The translations under genes were made by a program, and so were the position numbers. The notes under the pieces were generated by a model that searched no databases, was not told the DNA's origin, and worked only from the letters and a program-made list of their open reading frames with translations. Of a DNA stretch of 31,677 nt, positions 23,807 to 31,261 are shown piece after piece. How positions within the stretch are numbered: position 1 is the stretch's first letter; each line of letters begins with the position of its first letter. The stretch is from CAZKXU01 sp964556665 (lineage in GTDB: Bacteria; Bdellovibrionota_C; UBA2361; CAZKXU01): the NCBI GenBank assembly GCA_964556665.1, contig CAZKXU010000033.1, positions 1 to 31,677 of the forward strand, given 5' to 3'.

Positions 23807-25498
23807 ATGAAAGACACATCACATTTTATATTGTCGTTGCTTGTTGCAACAGCCTTACTGGTCCCACTCACAATCTTAGGACCTTTGAGTTTGCTGGCAC
23901 TTAATAGTAATGAATTTTCAACTCACGTTCTCGAGTTAGTGCCGTATCTCTGGGTTCATGTACTCCTGCTTATTCTGATTACCTGCCTCTTTGTACTCAT
24001 ACCGAAGCCAGTGCAAACACCGCTGTTGGCTTTTGTGACGATACTCAACGTTTTATTTTACCTGCACGGCAATCTCATAGTCTGGGATTACGGTCCCTTA
24101 AACGGAGAGGATATAAAGTGGGGTGCATTTACAAAACAACGCTATGTAGATCTGGTAATCTGGCTTAGCACTTTTACTTTAGCCGTTATCTATTACAAAC
24201 ATTTCAGTACCAAACTAAAAGCGTTCAATATCTTTCTCTTACTGATCTACACCATCAACCTTGCATATACCATTAAAGCTGCTGAGGCCCGCATCTTTCC
24301 TCCTCAAGCAACAAAAGAACTCGAACCGATCTACTCATTCTCTAAAGAGAAAAATGTGATTATGATTCTGATGGACGCTTTTCAGTCCCCTGCCTTTAAG
24401 GAGATTATTAAATCCAATCCTGAATATCAGGAGATATTCAATGGATTTACCTATTTCCCTGATACCTTAGCATCCTTTACTAGCACTAACCCCAGTATTC
24501 CGGCGATTCTCTCAGGAGTTGAATATCTAAACTCTGTCCCGATGAATGAATACCTCAAAACTCACCTTGTGAAATCAATACCAATGGAGTTTAAAGCAGC
24601 AGGGTATCAGTCTGACGTTGTATCGCTACCGCAGTTTTGTCAGTATTTTAGTATATCGAACTGCTCATATTTAGCAGAGATCGCCAATGCTAAAAGGGCA
24701 AATCTTGTTAAAGCCGAAGCACTTGAACTGCTCGATATCTCGTTATTTAGGCATGCTCCTCATTTTTTAAAGAGAGCAATATACAACCAGCAGTCCTGGC
24801 TTTTTCAGCAGCTAATACATAAAGAGTCGGGTAGTGCCATTCATCTAAATTCTAGAAAGTTTGTTGAGCAGCTGACGGACAAGATGAATAATAGGAGCAG
24901 CATTCCTACATTTAAATTTTTCCACCTCCTAATTCCACATTCTCCATTCCGTCTCTCCCCTGAATGTCGCTCCGGAAAGATACCGCGCGGCAACGCTAAA
25001 AATAGTTATCTGAAACAAACGCGCTGCGGCCTGCACCTTGTTAATATGATTTTTGAAAAGTTAAAGGAGAACGGCATCTTTGATAATTCACTTATCGTAG
25101 TTTTAGCAGATCACGGAACTTCTAATACGATCGGCGGACTAGAAAAAATTAAAGGATGGCCACGACCGAATATTGCCCTACCGTTATTACTGATTAAACC
25201 TTTCAATGCTGATACTGAAAAACCGATGCTTGAATCCGCTGCTCAGGCGCGCATCGCAGATCTACCACGCACGATCACTGAGATAGCCAACTTAGGAGAC
25301 AATGTTAAATTTCCTGGAGAAAATCTTTTCAGTTTGGATACTAACAGCAAGCGCAGCCGTTTTTATTTTCACTACCACTGGGACCATAAGTATTGGCGGG
25401 CTGAATATCTACCTGAGCTGCACCAGTATATTGTTAACGGAAATGCCTGGCTACAGAGCTCTTGGGCTAAAGGAAAGAGCTATAAAGCTAATAACTAG
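23807..25498 (+). CDS. Membrane sulfatase-fold phosphotransferase (LtaS/EptA-like superfamily)
   Basis: This 563-residue protein has several N-terminal membrane segments up to about residue 155 (roughly 7-32, 44-64, 70-92, 112-129, 138-155). They are followed by a periplasmic alkaline-phosphatase-fold domain. Catalytic features are VIMILMDAF (metal Asp), the likely Thr nucleophile in FTSTNPSIP, FHLLIPHSPF and VVLADHGT. Family members move phosphoethanolamine or phosphoglycerol onto lipid A, glycans or glycolipids, and some are phosphatases. The stop codon lies in the first bases of the palindromic repeat, so insertion of the element may have set the C-terminus. No adjacent partner gene defines the acceptor. 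Confidence 0.82.
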   Translation: MKDTSHFILSLLVATALLVPLTILGPLSLLALNSNEFSTHVLELVPYLWVHVLLLILITCLFVLIPKPVQTPLLAFVTILNVLFYLHGNLIVWDYGPLNGEDIKWGAFTKQRYVDLVIWLSTFTLAVIYYKHFSTKLKAFNIFLLLIYTINLAYTIKAAEARIFPPQATKELEPIYSFSKEKNVIMILMDAFQSPAFKEIIKSNPEYQEIFNGFTYFPDTLASFTSTNPSIPAILSGVEYLNSVPMNEYLKTHLVKSIPMEFKAAGYQSDVVSLPQFCQYFSISNCSYLAEIANAKRANLVKAEALELLDISLFRHAPHFLKRAIYNQQSWLFQQLIHKESGSAIHLNSRKFVEQLTDKMNNRSSIPTFKFFHLLIPHSPFRLSPECRSGKIPRGNAKNSYLKQTRCGLHLVNMIFEKLKENGIFDNSLIVVLADHGTSNTIGGLEKIKGWPRPNIALPLLLIKPFNADTEKPMLESAAQARIADLPRTITEIANLGDNVKFPGENLFSLDTNSKRSRFYFHYHWDHKYWRAEYLPELHQYIVNGNAWLQSSWAKGKSYKANN

Positions 25499-25680
25499 TG
25501 CTTCGCCAAATAAGTTTTTTCACGTATAGCGCGCAGCGTTGCCCCAGATTGGCACGCCTCGGAAGGAGGAAATCCGCAGCAATACTGAAGTATTGCGAGG
25601 ATTTTCCGACTGAGAAGCGTGACAAGGTGGGGCAACGATGTGATGCTAGACGTGAAAAAACTTATTTGGAGGAGCACTAG
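25495..25680. repeat. Complete long palindromic element (MITE-like)
   Basis: The 182-base core 25497-25678 is an imperfect palindrome over its whole length. Outer arms match over about 34 bases (AGTGCT..CCAAATAAGTTTTTT), mid-arms pair CGTTGCCCCA with TGGGGCAACG, and the centre is GCAATAC-TGAA-GTATTGC (25579-25596). Both ends are flanked by CTAG, which could be a 4-base target duplication or part of the arms. It encodes no transposase. A truncated second copy lies at 1-55. The perfect symmetry suggests a stable RNA or DNA hairpin that could end transcription on both strands. Open frames on both strands here are by-products of the symmetry. Confidence 0.9.
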
Positions 25681-25720
25681 CTACATAAGCTCACGTTTAT
25701 ATACTATATTAGTTAGTACA

Positions 25721-26188
25721 ATGAGTAACAAAATTTTAAATTTTCTAATATGCGCCATTCTAATTGCAATAAGTCTCAACGCAGTTGCATTAGCTGATAA
25801 ATGTAATGTTCAACTTGAGGTTCCCTTTTCGCTTAATAATTGCAAGGTTGTGTATGTTAAAGACAAAGTAGGATCTAATATATTAGAGATATCATTTAAA
25901 TCAGTTACAAGAGATCCGAAAACATCTCTAACTTGCTGGGAATATAAAGTTAAATTAAAAAAAGATATGGCCAGCTTTAAGCACTGCAATACAGGAAAAT
26001 TAGGAGGAACTAGAGAATTTAAGATTGGAGATAAGCTTTATCTAGCAGATATGGATGTCCCTGTTTGTGATTCAAGCAGTGAAAAACAACTAACTATGGC
26101 TATATGGTTTGGTGGAACCGCTACTCATCCTGAATATAGACGGCAGCTTTACTCTAAAAGAGTAGAAAATTGTAAAATTACTCCCTAA
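25721..26188 (+). CDS. Small secreted Cys-rich protein
   Basis: The protein of about 155 residues has a clear signal peptide (KILNFLICAILIAISLNAVALA, cut before DKC). The mature part is beta-like and basic, with six cysteines in DKC, NNC, LTC, KHC, PVC and ENC contexts, suggesting three disulfides. No family is recognised. The frame is open further upstream into the palindromic repeat, but the ATG at 25721 fits the signal peptide. Base composition is AT-rich. It converges on the FG-GAP gene and overlaps its end by 11 bases. Confidence 0.7.
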   Translation: MSNKILNFLICAILIAISLNAVALADKCNVQLEVPFSLNNCKVVYVKDKVGSNILEISFKSVTRDPKTSLTCWEYKVKLKKDMASFKHCNTGKLGGTREFKIGDKLYLADMDVPVCDSSSEKQLTMAIWFGGTATHPEYRRQLYSKRVENCKITP

Positions 26189-27821
26189 ACAAACCATCCC
26201 TTGCCGCATTCCCTTTAAACATTGGCCATGGTGCGGTATAGGCTGCATTCGGCCCTGGATCACTATCTAAAACATTTGCAAAATTAGTCCAGCCGTAAAG
26301 CATGGCTCTTTTTCGTGGATTATATTTATGTCCACCACCGATAATCATATCCAAAATGCCATCATTGTTGATATCTCCTATCGCTGGTGTAGAGAAAAGA
26401 CTATCCCAGGCAAATACGGTAGTTATGGGCTCATCAGAGCAACCAAGCATTCGACAGGTAAGAGGTCTGCCATCTGACCCATTGATTACAATGATACCAG
26501 TCAGATTGGCTGCTATTACCTCTAATGAACCGTTGCCATCAATATCGGCAATAACTGCTGATATTAAGTTTCCACCGCTTGAATCCTGCTTACTCTTACT
26601 ATAAGGAATGACAGACCAGATCGGCTCTGGATTTGTTGCTTTCCAAGCTGAGATGCGGCTCGTTCCTGGGCCGCCTACTTTTTTACTCCCGGTCTCTGTT
26701 AACACAATCTCCAACTCACCATCATTATCTATATCTGCAATTGCTGGTGATGAGGATGAACAGGCCTGAGTATTTAATGTTTGAAGCAAAGTCCCGTCCG
26801 TTGCGGAAAATATTTTAATCCACTTACCAAGCTTGTTTTTACTATCCTGAGGAAAGAAGCAGCCTGAAGCAACAATAACCTCGTTTCCAGTATTAGAGGC
26901 TAAAACATCCGCGATTACAGGGCCTGAAACTATTATTTGATCAACCGCAACTTTCCATTCAACAAGTGCTCCACGAAAACTCTCTCGCAGCTTCCGCTTT
27001 CTATGCTGATTTGTTTTAAGAGCATAGAGCATGCCGCCGTTACCTGTTGGAGGCTTAATCGCCGTATTCCTAGAGATATCGGTGCCGATTATCATCTCAA
27101 CTTCCGGATCGGAATCAATATTAACAAAGGAGGGTGAGGACCAAACTGTATCAGCAGCGTTGTAATAGAACCGCGGCGTCCCGTTAGAATTTAAAAGATA
27201 TACATTTCGATCAAAACTGCCAAAACCAACCTCAAGATCTCCGTCTCCATCAACATCGGCTAAAGAAGGAGTAGAGTATACCGCGTGAAAGTTCTCTGTA
27301 AAACGCTGCTTCTTAGCAAACTCTACCGTACTAAATTTCCAGGATGTGCTGCCGTCAGCTCCTTCAAATGCTATCACACCGCCATCACAATCTGATTTAC
27401 CGAAACCTCCATAACCGATTACTACCTTTGGTTTTCCATCACCAGCCAAATCACCAACAGCAGCACTTGAAAATACACGGTTAGTACCGCTGCCGCATCC
27501 ATAGTTAGGAGTATGTGCCTCCCAGAGTATGCTCCCATCACTTTTATAGACATATACAACTCCATCAGGACCGGCCAGTGTGACCTCCTTACCATTAGAG
27601 CTGTCTCCATCAATTTCAGCGATAAGTGGTGAGCTGTTGGTGATCTCCCGGCCTGATAACTCAACCCCATGCAGTAGTGGTGAATCCGGAATAAACGGTG
27701 TGTCATGAGTAAAACCAGGAATGGGATCAGGGTTATCTAGGTAATCAGAATATCCATATGTATGAAAAAAAGTTAGAGCTAAAGCGAGTGATAGTAACCA
27801 CTTAGAGGAGGACATCTTCAT
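26178..27821 (-). CDS. Secreted FG-GAP/VCBS-repeat protein
   Basis: The 547-residue protein has a signal peptide (cut near residue 24) and repeated beta-propeller blades with calcium-type loops, including DVDGDGDLE, DIDNDGELE, DIDGNGSLE and DINNDGILD. Such propellers are found in integrin-like adhesins and other extracellular proteins. Several Cys residues lie between blades. The C-terminal PWPMFKGNAARDGLF is a common end of PQQ/FG-GAP-type propellers in secreted proteins. It probably acts at the cell surface or in the periplasm; the ligand is unknown. An alternative ATG two codons downstream is possible. Confidence 0.85.
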   Translation of the reverse strand: MKMSSSKWLLSLALALTFFHTYGYSDYLDNPDPIPGFTHDTPFIPDSPLLHGVELSGREITNSSPLIAEIDGDSSNGKEVTLAGPDGVVYVYKSDGSILWEAHTPNYGCGSGTNRVFSSAAVGDLAGDGKPKVVIGYGGFGKSDCDGGVIAFEGADGSTSWKFSTVEFAKKQRFTENFHAVYSTPSLADVDGDGDLEVGFGSFDRNVYLLNSNGTPRFYYNAADTVWSSPSFVNIDSDPEVEMIIGTDISRNTAIKPPTGNGGMLYALKTNQHRKRKLRESFRGALVEWKVAVDQIIVSGPVIADVLASNTGNEVIVASGCFFPQDSKNKLGKWIKIFSATDGTLLQTLNTQACSSSSPAIADIDNDGELEIVLTETGSKKVGGPGTSRISAWKATNPEPIWSVIPYSKSKQDSSGGNLISAVIADIDGNGSLEVIAANLTGIIVINGSDGRPLTCRMLGCSDEPITTVFAWDSLFSTPAIGDINNDGILDMIIGGGHKYNPRKRAMLYGWTNFANVLDSDPGPNAAYTAPWPMFKGNAARDGLFRE

Positions 27822-27938
27822 ATATCATTACAATAGCAAGTGTAGTGCCTAAGGCAAAGGTGGCCCTTTCATCACAGGGAGCTGCATATAAAAAGGTGAG
27901 AGATAGGTGTGGGCATATCACCTATTCGCATAGGGCCT

Positions 27939-27992
27939 GCCCGGAGCCGACCGTTTCACATCGCCTCTGGCGAGAAAACGGCGGCTCCGGGC
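27939..27992. terminator. Strong GC-rich hairpin after the GC-rich gene
   Basis: GCCCGGAGCCG (27939-27949) pairs exactly with CGGCTCCGGGC (27982-27992). Inner CCGTTT/AAACGG and TCGCC/GGCGA segments extend the stem. It lies just downstream of the minus-strand gene at 28012-28365 and is a good candidate for its terminator, although no long T-run follows. Its GC content matches that gene rather than the surroundings. Confidence 0.6.
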
Positions 27993-28011
27993 GTGAGGGG
28001 GAGATCACGGG

Positions 28012-28365
28012 TCAGGACGCTTGCGGCGCGCCCGGGATCTGTGTCGCCTTCCATCCTTGACCGTCATGGGCAAGGTGGAGGAGGGCGAGACCGAGGGCCC
28101 TCCAATTGTTGCGATCCCATTCGGAGGGATCGATCTTCTCGATCTCCATGCAGTCCAGGACGGCGACTCGATCGCCTTCCATGAGCGAATGCGTAGTCGG
28201 TGCAATGACCAACTCCGTGACCAAAGACTCTCCCCCTCCAAGCTCGCAAAAAACGACTTCAAAGCCCGCCGTATCGAGGCTCAACTGCTCCTCGATCTGG
28301 GTCTTTTGAGCCCTCAAGGGCTCGAGCTCCTGCTTCGTCCCCACCACCAAAAAGGTCCTCTTCAT
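28012..28365 (-). CDS. GC-rich hypothetical protein, probably acquired
   Basis: A 117-residue protein starting at an ATG preceded by an excellent AAAGGAGGG ribosome site (on the minus strand). It reads as a compact alpha/beta protein beginning KRTFLVVGTKQELEPL and containing GFEVVFCELGGGESLVTE and DRVAVLDCMEI. No family or motif is recognised. The bases are far richer in G and C than the neighbours, especially at third positions, pointing to recent transfer. An overlapping plus-strand frame of similar length has no such ribosome site and is not protein-like. There are no mobility genes nearby. Confidence 0.6.
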   Translation of the reverse strand: MKRTFLVVGTKQELEPLRAQKTQIEEQLSLDTAGFEVVFCELGGGESLVTELVIAPTTHSLMEGDRVAVLDCMEIEKIDPSEWDRNNWRALGLALLHLAHDGQGWKATQIPGAPQAS

Positions 28366-28465
28366 CGGACCCTCCTTTCCTTCAATCCCCATGCGAGCCG
28401 TGTCCGGTATGAACACAGCTGGGCACAGGATCCGTGTGAATGAAGTTCGCTAAAAACTTAGCATT

Positions 28466-28628
28466 ACTGGGACCGCGGGCTTCCAGCCCGCAAACGTATT
28501 TAATAGAACTATGAGGCGGGCTGGACCACGCTTCGCGTGGACTTGTTGAAGCTTGCTTCGCAAGCATTTATCTTACGCTGCCTGGTAGCAGTGCAGGGCA
28601 CTGCCCAGGCGCGTCCCGCGCTCCCAGT
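28466..28628. repeat. REP-like multi-hairpin repeat, copy B
   Basis: The ends ACTGGGA (28466-28472) and TCCCAGT (28622-28628) are the same as in copy A. The left hairpin GCGGGCT/AGCCCGC (28475-28491) and following AAACG-ATTTA match copy A closely. The interior is longer, with extra short hairpins: CCACGC-TTC-GCGTGG (28526-28540), GCTTGC-TTC-GCAAGC (28551-28565) and GCAGTGC-AGG-GCACTGC (28588-28604). This appears to be an expanded member of the same dispersed family. Confidence 0.75.
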
Positions 28629-28761
28629 AAGCAAATATCCGATCCTCACTCAAACGGACCCTGTACCTAAAAAAAAGTACTAACCTTCTACCCACACCAT
28701 CTCTCGGCTATGTTATGAGTTATTTTAGAATAAAGGTAAACCGGAATAAATCGCTATGATC

Positions 28762-29949
28762 CTAGGCACTTAATGCAAAATTCTCTGAACTAAGCACTGT
28801 TTTAAGCGGGTTGACTACAACTTCACGGGTCTTAGATTCCTCCACCTGGCCTGCAAGAAGGCATTCAAGCTTATGTGCTCTTATAATTTGAAGTGCGCGT
28901 GCTGCCTCATTATCATTCACAAAAAAAAGTGTTAGACCAACGCCATAATTAAAAATCTTTATCATCTCAGCAGGGGGAGTGTTAGTGGCAGATTCTATAA
29001 ATTTAAAGATCTCGTGTACCGGCAACATTTTTTCAATAACGTACTTTAAAGGCTTGGCTGAACGCATGATCTTCTGCCAGCCGTGTCCGGTAACTGGCTG
29101 CGCACTAATTGGTGCTACTCCAGCGGCAAGAAGCTCCTGAATTAATGGAGTATATAGAATACTTGGTTTATTAATTGCTTCCCAGTACTGCATGCCACTA
29201 GGAAGTTTTGTGCGGTACCCTTCCGGAAGTTTTGTAGCAAGCTCACGTAGTGAGGTAAATCCATTTTCACCTGGCCCAGAACTCTCAACAAAAACAATCT
29301 TATTTCCAGGTTCAATATTTCCACTAAGTGGCTCTGCTCCTGGTGGAAGGAGACCAAAGAGCGCGCCTGCGATATCTAGCTTATCAGGATAAATCTTTGT
29401 TTTTAGTTGTGGGGTTTCACCGGAAAAATAAACGCAACCAACGCTCTTACACCCCTCCACAATACCATCTAAAAAACCTGACATAAATTCAGGGGTAAAA
29501 ATTGTTTCAGGGGTACTAGAGGGAAGATAAAGGCCTAAGAGAATGGTTTGCATTCCGCTAGAGGCGGCATCGTTTGTGGTTACCGCTACCGTTTTCAGAC
29601 CAATATTTTTCCAGAAGCGGTAGGCCTCTTCAGTAGTTAAATCATCTGGGCGCGCGTCGTCGGCAGTCCCGAGTCCCTCAGGAACCAAGGTTAAATAAAT
29701 TTTCTTGTTATTTGAATTTAGATATTGAGTTAAATCCAGCGCAAATACATTTGAACTTGCACCGAATTTATCATCAGGAATAAAGCCGTATTTAGCGGCA
29801 AACTTTACAGTTTTGCGCGAGGCTTCGATGAATGCATTTTTGGCACGGTCTAAGGAGTCGTAATCAACATGATCAAGTTTATTGCCTATCGCATTCATGC
29901 CCAGAAATTCCCACATTTTAGGAGAATTAGCAAACCTGTATCCAGGCAT
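28762..29949 (-). CDS. PurM-like (AIR synthase-related) protein
   Basis: This 395-residue protein has the PurM-superfamily layout, with GLGTADD, a GETPQL motif, SSGPGENGFTSLREL and a PVTGHGWQKIMR motif in the second domain, where PurM has ITGGG. PurM closes the imidazole ring in purine synthesis; relatives include SelD, ThiL and HypE. It is longer than PurM (about 340 residues) and has altered motifs, so it may be a divergent AIR synthase or a related ATP-using enzyme of unknown substrate. No purine genes are nearby. The ribosome site is weak. Confidence 0.75.
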   Translation of the reverse strand: MPGYRFANSPKMWEFLGMNAIGNKLDHVDYDSLDRAKNAFIEASRKTVKFAAKYGFIPDDKFGASSNVFALDLTQYLNSNNKKIYLTLVPEGLGTADDARPDDLTTEEAYRFWKNIGLKTVAVTTNDAASSGMQTILLGLYLPSSTPETIFTPEFMSGFLDGIVEGCKSVGCVYFSGETPQLKTKIYPDKLDIAGALFGLLPPGAEPLSGNIEPGNKIVFVESSGPGENGFTSLRELATKLPEGYRTKLPSGMQYWEAINKPSILYTPLIQELLAAGVAPISAQPVTGHGWQKIMRSAKPLKYVIEKMLPVHEIFKFIESATNTPPAEMIKIFNYGVGLTLFFVNDNEAARALQIIRAHKLECLLAGQVEESKTREVVVNPLKTVLSSENFALSA

Positions 29950-30028
29950 TTTTAATAGACATTACTAGGTAAAATCACTACCGGCTGGATTGACTTAGTG
30001 ACATGCTCCAGAATTCAATCTTAGACTT

Positions 30029-30058
30029 TTGGCACAAAGGTTGCTTTTAACCTATACG
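30029..30058 (+). promoter_or_regulatory. Possible promoter of the small secreted protein
   Basis: TTGGCA (30029-30034) and TATACG (30053-30058) are 18 bases apart, about 38 bases before the ATG at 30096. This is a moderate sigma-70 match supporting that the frameshifted gene is still transcribed. Confidence 0.4.
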
Positions 30059-30095
30059 ATCGTAGAAAGGGTGAATATTTATTTACGGAGTTAAT

Positions 30096-30423
30096 ATGAT
30101 TAATAGACCCCCCCCCACACACACATCTCTCGTTATCGTCCACACTTAAGAAAGTAGCTCTCTTATCCACCCTATTCCTATCCACTCTTTGTTCAGTTCA
30201 GCCTGTTAGCGCTGATTCATGCAAAGACGCAAAAGCGAGTGCTCATACTGAGTATATGATTTGTTTACGTAATGCCGAAAGCTATAATGAAGCGGTGTTA
30301 TGCAAAGAGGATTATGAGTTCCGAATATTTATTATAGATGGGATTGAGTCGTCGAGTCACGGCACTTCTGAATGTATCTCATTTATAGCAGTAATATTAG
30401 CAATCTTAAAGGGAGCACTTTGA
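30096..30423 (+). pseudogene. Small secreted protein gene, out of frame after the start
   Basis: An ATG at 30096, with a GGAG ribosome site five bases upstream, runs into a C9-(AC)4 tract and then stops at 30147. In the next frame the sequence is fully open to 30423 and encodes a convincing signal peptide (LKKVALLSTLFLSTLCSVQP, cut near VSA) and a short Cys-containing mature protein of about 70 residues (DSCKDAKAS.., YMICLRNAES..). No in-frame start codon exists in that frame before the signal peptide. Deleting one C or adding one AC would join the frames. The gene is therefore currently off, phase-variable, or affected by a homopolymer sequencing error. The product family is unknown. Confidence 0.6.
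30108..30125 (+). repeat. C9-(AC)4 simple-sequence tract
   Basis: Nine C bases (30108-30116) are directly followed by four AC units and an A. The tract lies 10 bases after the ATG of the small secreted protein gene and is exactly where the reading frame is lost. Such tracts slip during replication. Confidence 0.85.
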
Positions 30424-30471
30424 TCTTGATAAAAAATCGGGAGCAAATACGCACATCGCTAAAGAAGTGTG

Positions 30472-30831
30472 CTAGATTTTCGGAAATGGCACTAGCTTGG
30501 AGGCAAGAATTTTTTTGTCTCTGGTAACAAGAGGTATATGATGTACAATACTGGTAGCAGCAATTATTTCATCTGCAGGGTCACTTTTAAAATCTAATAT
30601 AGTCGACTGACTAGCTACCTTCAAATCAATTGGCCACAGGGCTATGCGAGATAAGTATTCTTCGATATGGCTCTTGTCTGCTGCTATTCTTTTTAACTGT
30701 ACAAGCTTAGCTATCTCCCAAAGTACAATCGCTGAAATTGACCAGGGTTGAGAAGATAATAACTTTCGTTCAGAACGTGAAAGCTCATCTGCAAACGCTG
30801 CTAATACTATGTGGGTATCAAGATTCAACAT
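30472..30831 (-). CDS. VapC-type PIN-domain toxin
   Basis: The 119-residue PIN domain has acidic residues D5 (MLNLDTH), E39 (LWEIAKL), D87 (DPADEII) and D105 (LVTRDKKI), the usual metal-binding set of these ribonucleases. VapC toxins cleave tRNA or rRNA and are held inactive by the antitoxin. It overlaps the antitoxin gene by 14 bases, showing coupling. It lies next to the rRNA operon end. All four catalytic positions are intact, so the toxin should be active. Confidence 0.92.
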   Translation of the reverse strand: MLNLDTHIVLAAFADELSRSERKLLSSQPWSISAIVLWEIAKLVQLKRIAADKSHIEEYLSRIALWPIDLKVASQSTILDFKSDPADEIIAATSIVHHIPLVTRDKKILASKLVPFPKI

Positions 30832-31036
30832 CCCACGCTACTCCTGTCGAAAATAGATCGCCGTAAATTTTCAGCTTACCTTTCATGCAGCCAATTAAAG
30901 TCGCAGATTCAGCGTGTAAAGGAACAACTTTAGCAACTACCTTCCCATGCTTTGTTATAATTATGCCTTCACTGCCAAGATCCTCAAGTATGGCTAGGCA
31001 TTGTTCCTTGAATTTGGTTGCATTAATTTTTTTCAT
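30818..31036 (-). CDS. Phd/YefM-type antitoxin
   Basis: A protein of about 72 residues starting MKKINATKFKEQC, followed by IIITKHGKVVAKVVP, the N-terminal DNA-binding fold of Phd/YefM antitoxins. The C-terminal end would bind the toxin. The ATG at 31036 is preferred: two earlier in-frame ATGs (31045, 31060) lie inside or upstream of the -10 element. This makes the mRNA leaderless or almost so. It overlaps the toxin by 14 bases and presumably autorepresses through the palindromes upstream. Confidence 0.88.
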   Translation of the reverse strand: MKKINATKFKEQCLAILEDLGSEGIIITKHGKVVAKVVPLHAESATLIGCMKGKLKIYGDLFSTGVAWDVES

Positions 31037-31043
31037 ATAGACC

Positions 31044-31086
31044 ATTATACCACTGGTCATATTTAGTGTCTAGCCATAATTTATGG
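31044..31086 (-). promoter_or_regulatory. Promoter and operator of the toxin-antitoxin pair
   Basis: On the minus strand, TAGACA (31072-31067) and TATAAT (31049-31044) are 17 bases apart, an almost ideal promoter. Just upstream, CCATAATTTATGG (31074-31086) is a perfect 13-base palindrome, and ACCA/TGGT arms surround the -10. These are likely binding sites for the antitoxin. Transcription should begin near 31037, next to the ATG. Confidence 0.65.
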
Positions 31087-31106
31087 TCATTTTATCTGCT
31101 CAGCCA

Positions 31107-31146
31107 AATAAAAAACCCCCGACAACCTTTAGAGTTATCGGGGGTT
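31107..31146 (-). terminator. Intrinsic terminator of the rRNA operon
   Basis: On the minus strand AACCCCCGA pairs with TCGGGGGTT, followed by a run of T, a classical Rho-independent terminator. It lies directly after the 5S rRNA 3' end and insulates the toxin-antitoxin genes. Confidence 0.93.
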
Positions 31147-31150
31147 AAAA

Positions 31151-31261
31151 TACTGGCAGCGTTCTACTTTCTCGGGAGATCCCAATATCATCGACGCTGG
31201 AGGGCTTAACTGCCGTGTTCGGGATGGGAACGGGTGTGACCCCTCCGCTATAGCCACCAGA
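31151..31261 (-). rRNA. rrf: 5S ribosomal RNA
   Basis: On the minus strand it reads TCTGGTGGCTATAGCGGAGG and contains the conserved CCCGAACACGGCAGTTAAG, ending CGCTGCCAGT, which pairs with the 5' end. Length is about 111 bases, with ends placed from this terminal helix. Confidence 0.95.

Noticed and set aside
25495..25680. About 60-residue open frames on both strands in the palindrome
   Set aside because: They mirror each other because of the symmetry, have no ribosome site, and overlap the repeat completely.
25619..25720. N-terminal extension of the Cys-rich secreted protein into the repeat
   Set aside because: The signal peptide starts at the ATG at 25721, and the extra residues are repeat sequence.
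28021..28443. Plus-strand frame of 140 residues in the GC-rich island
   Set aside because: It is antisense to the frame with an excellent ribosome site and is open mainly because GC-rich DNA has few stops.
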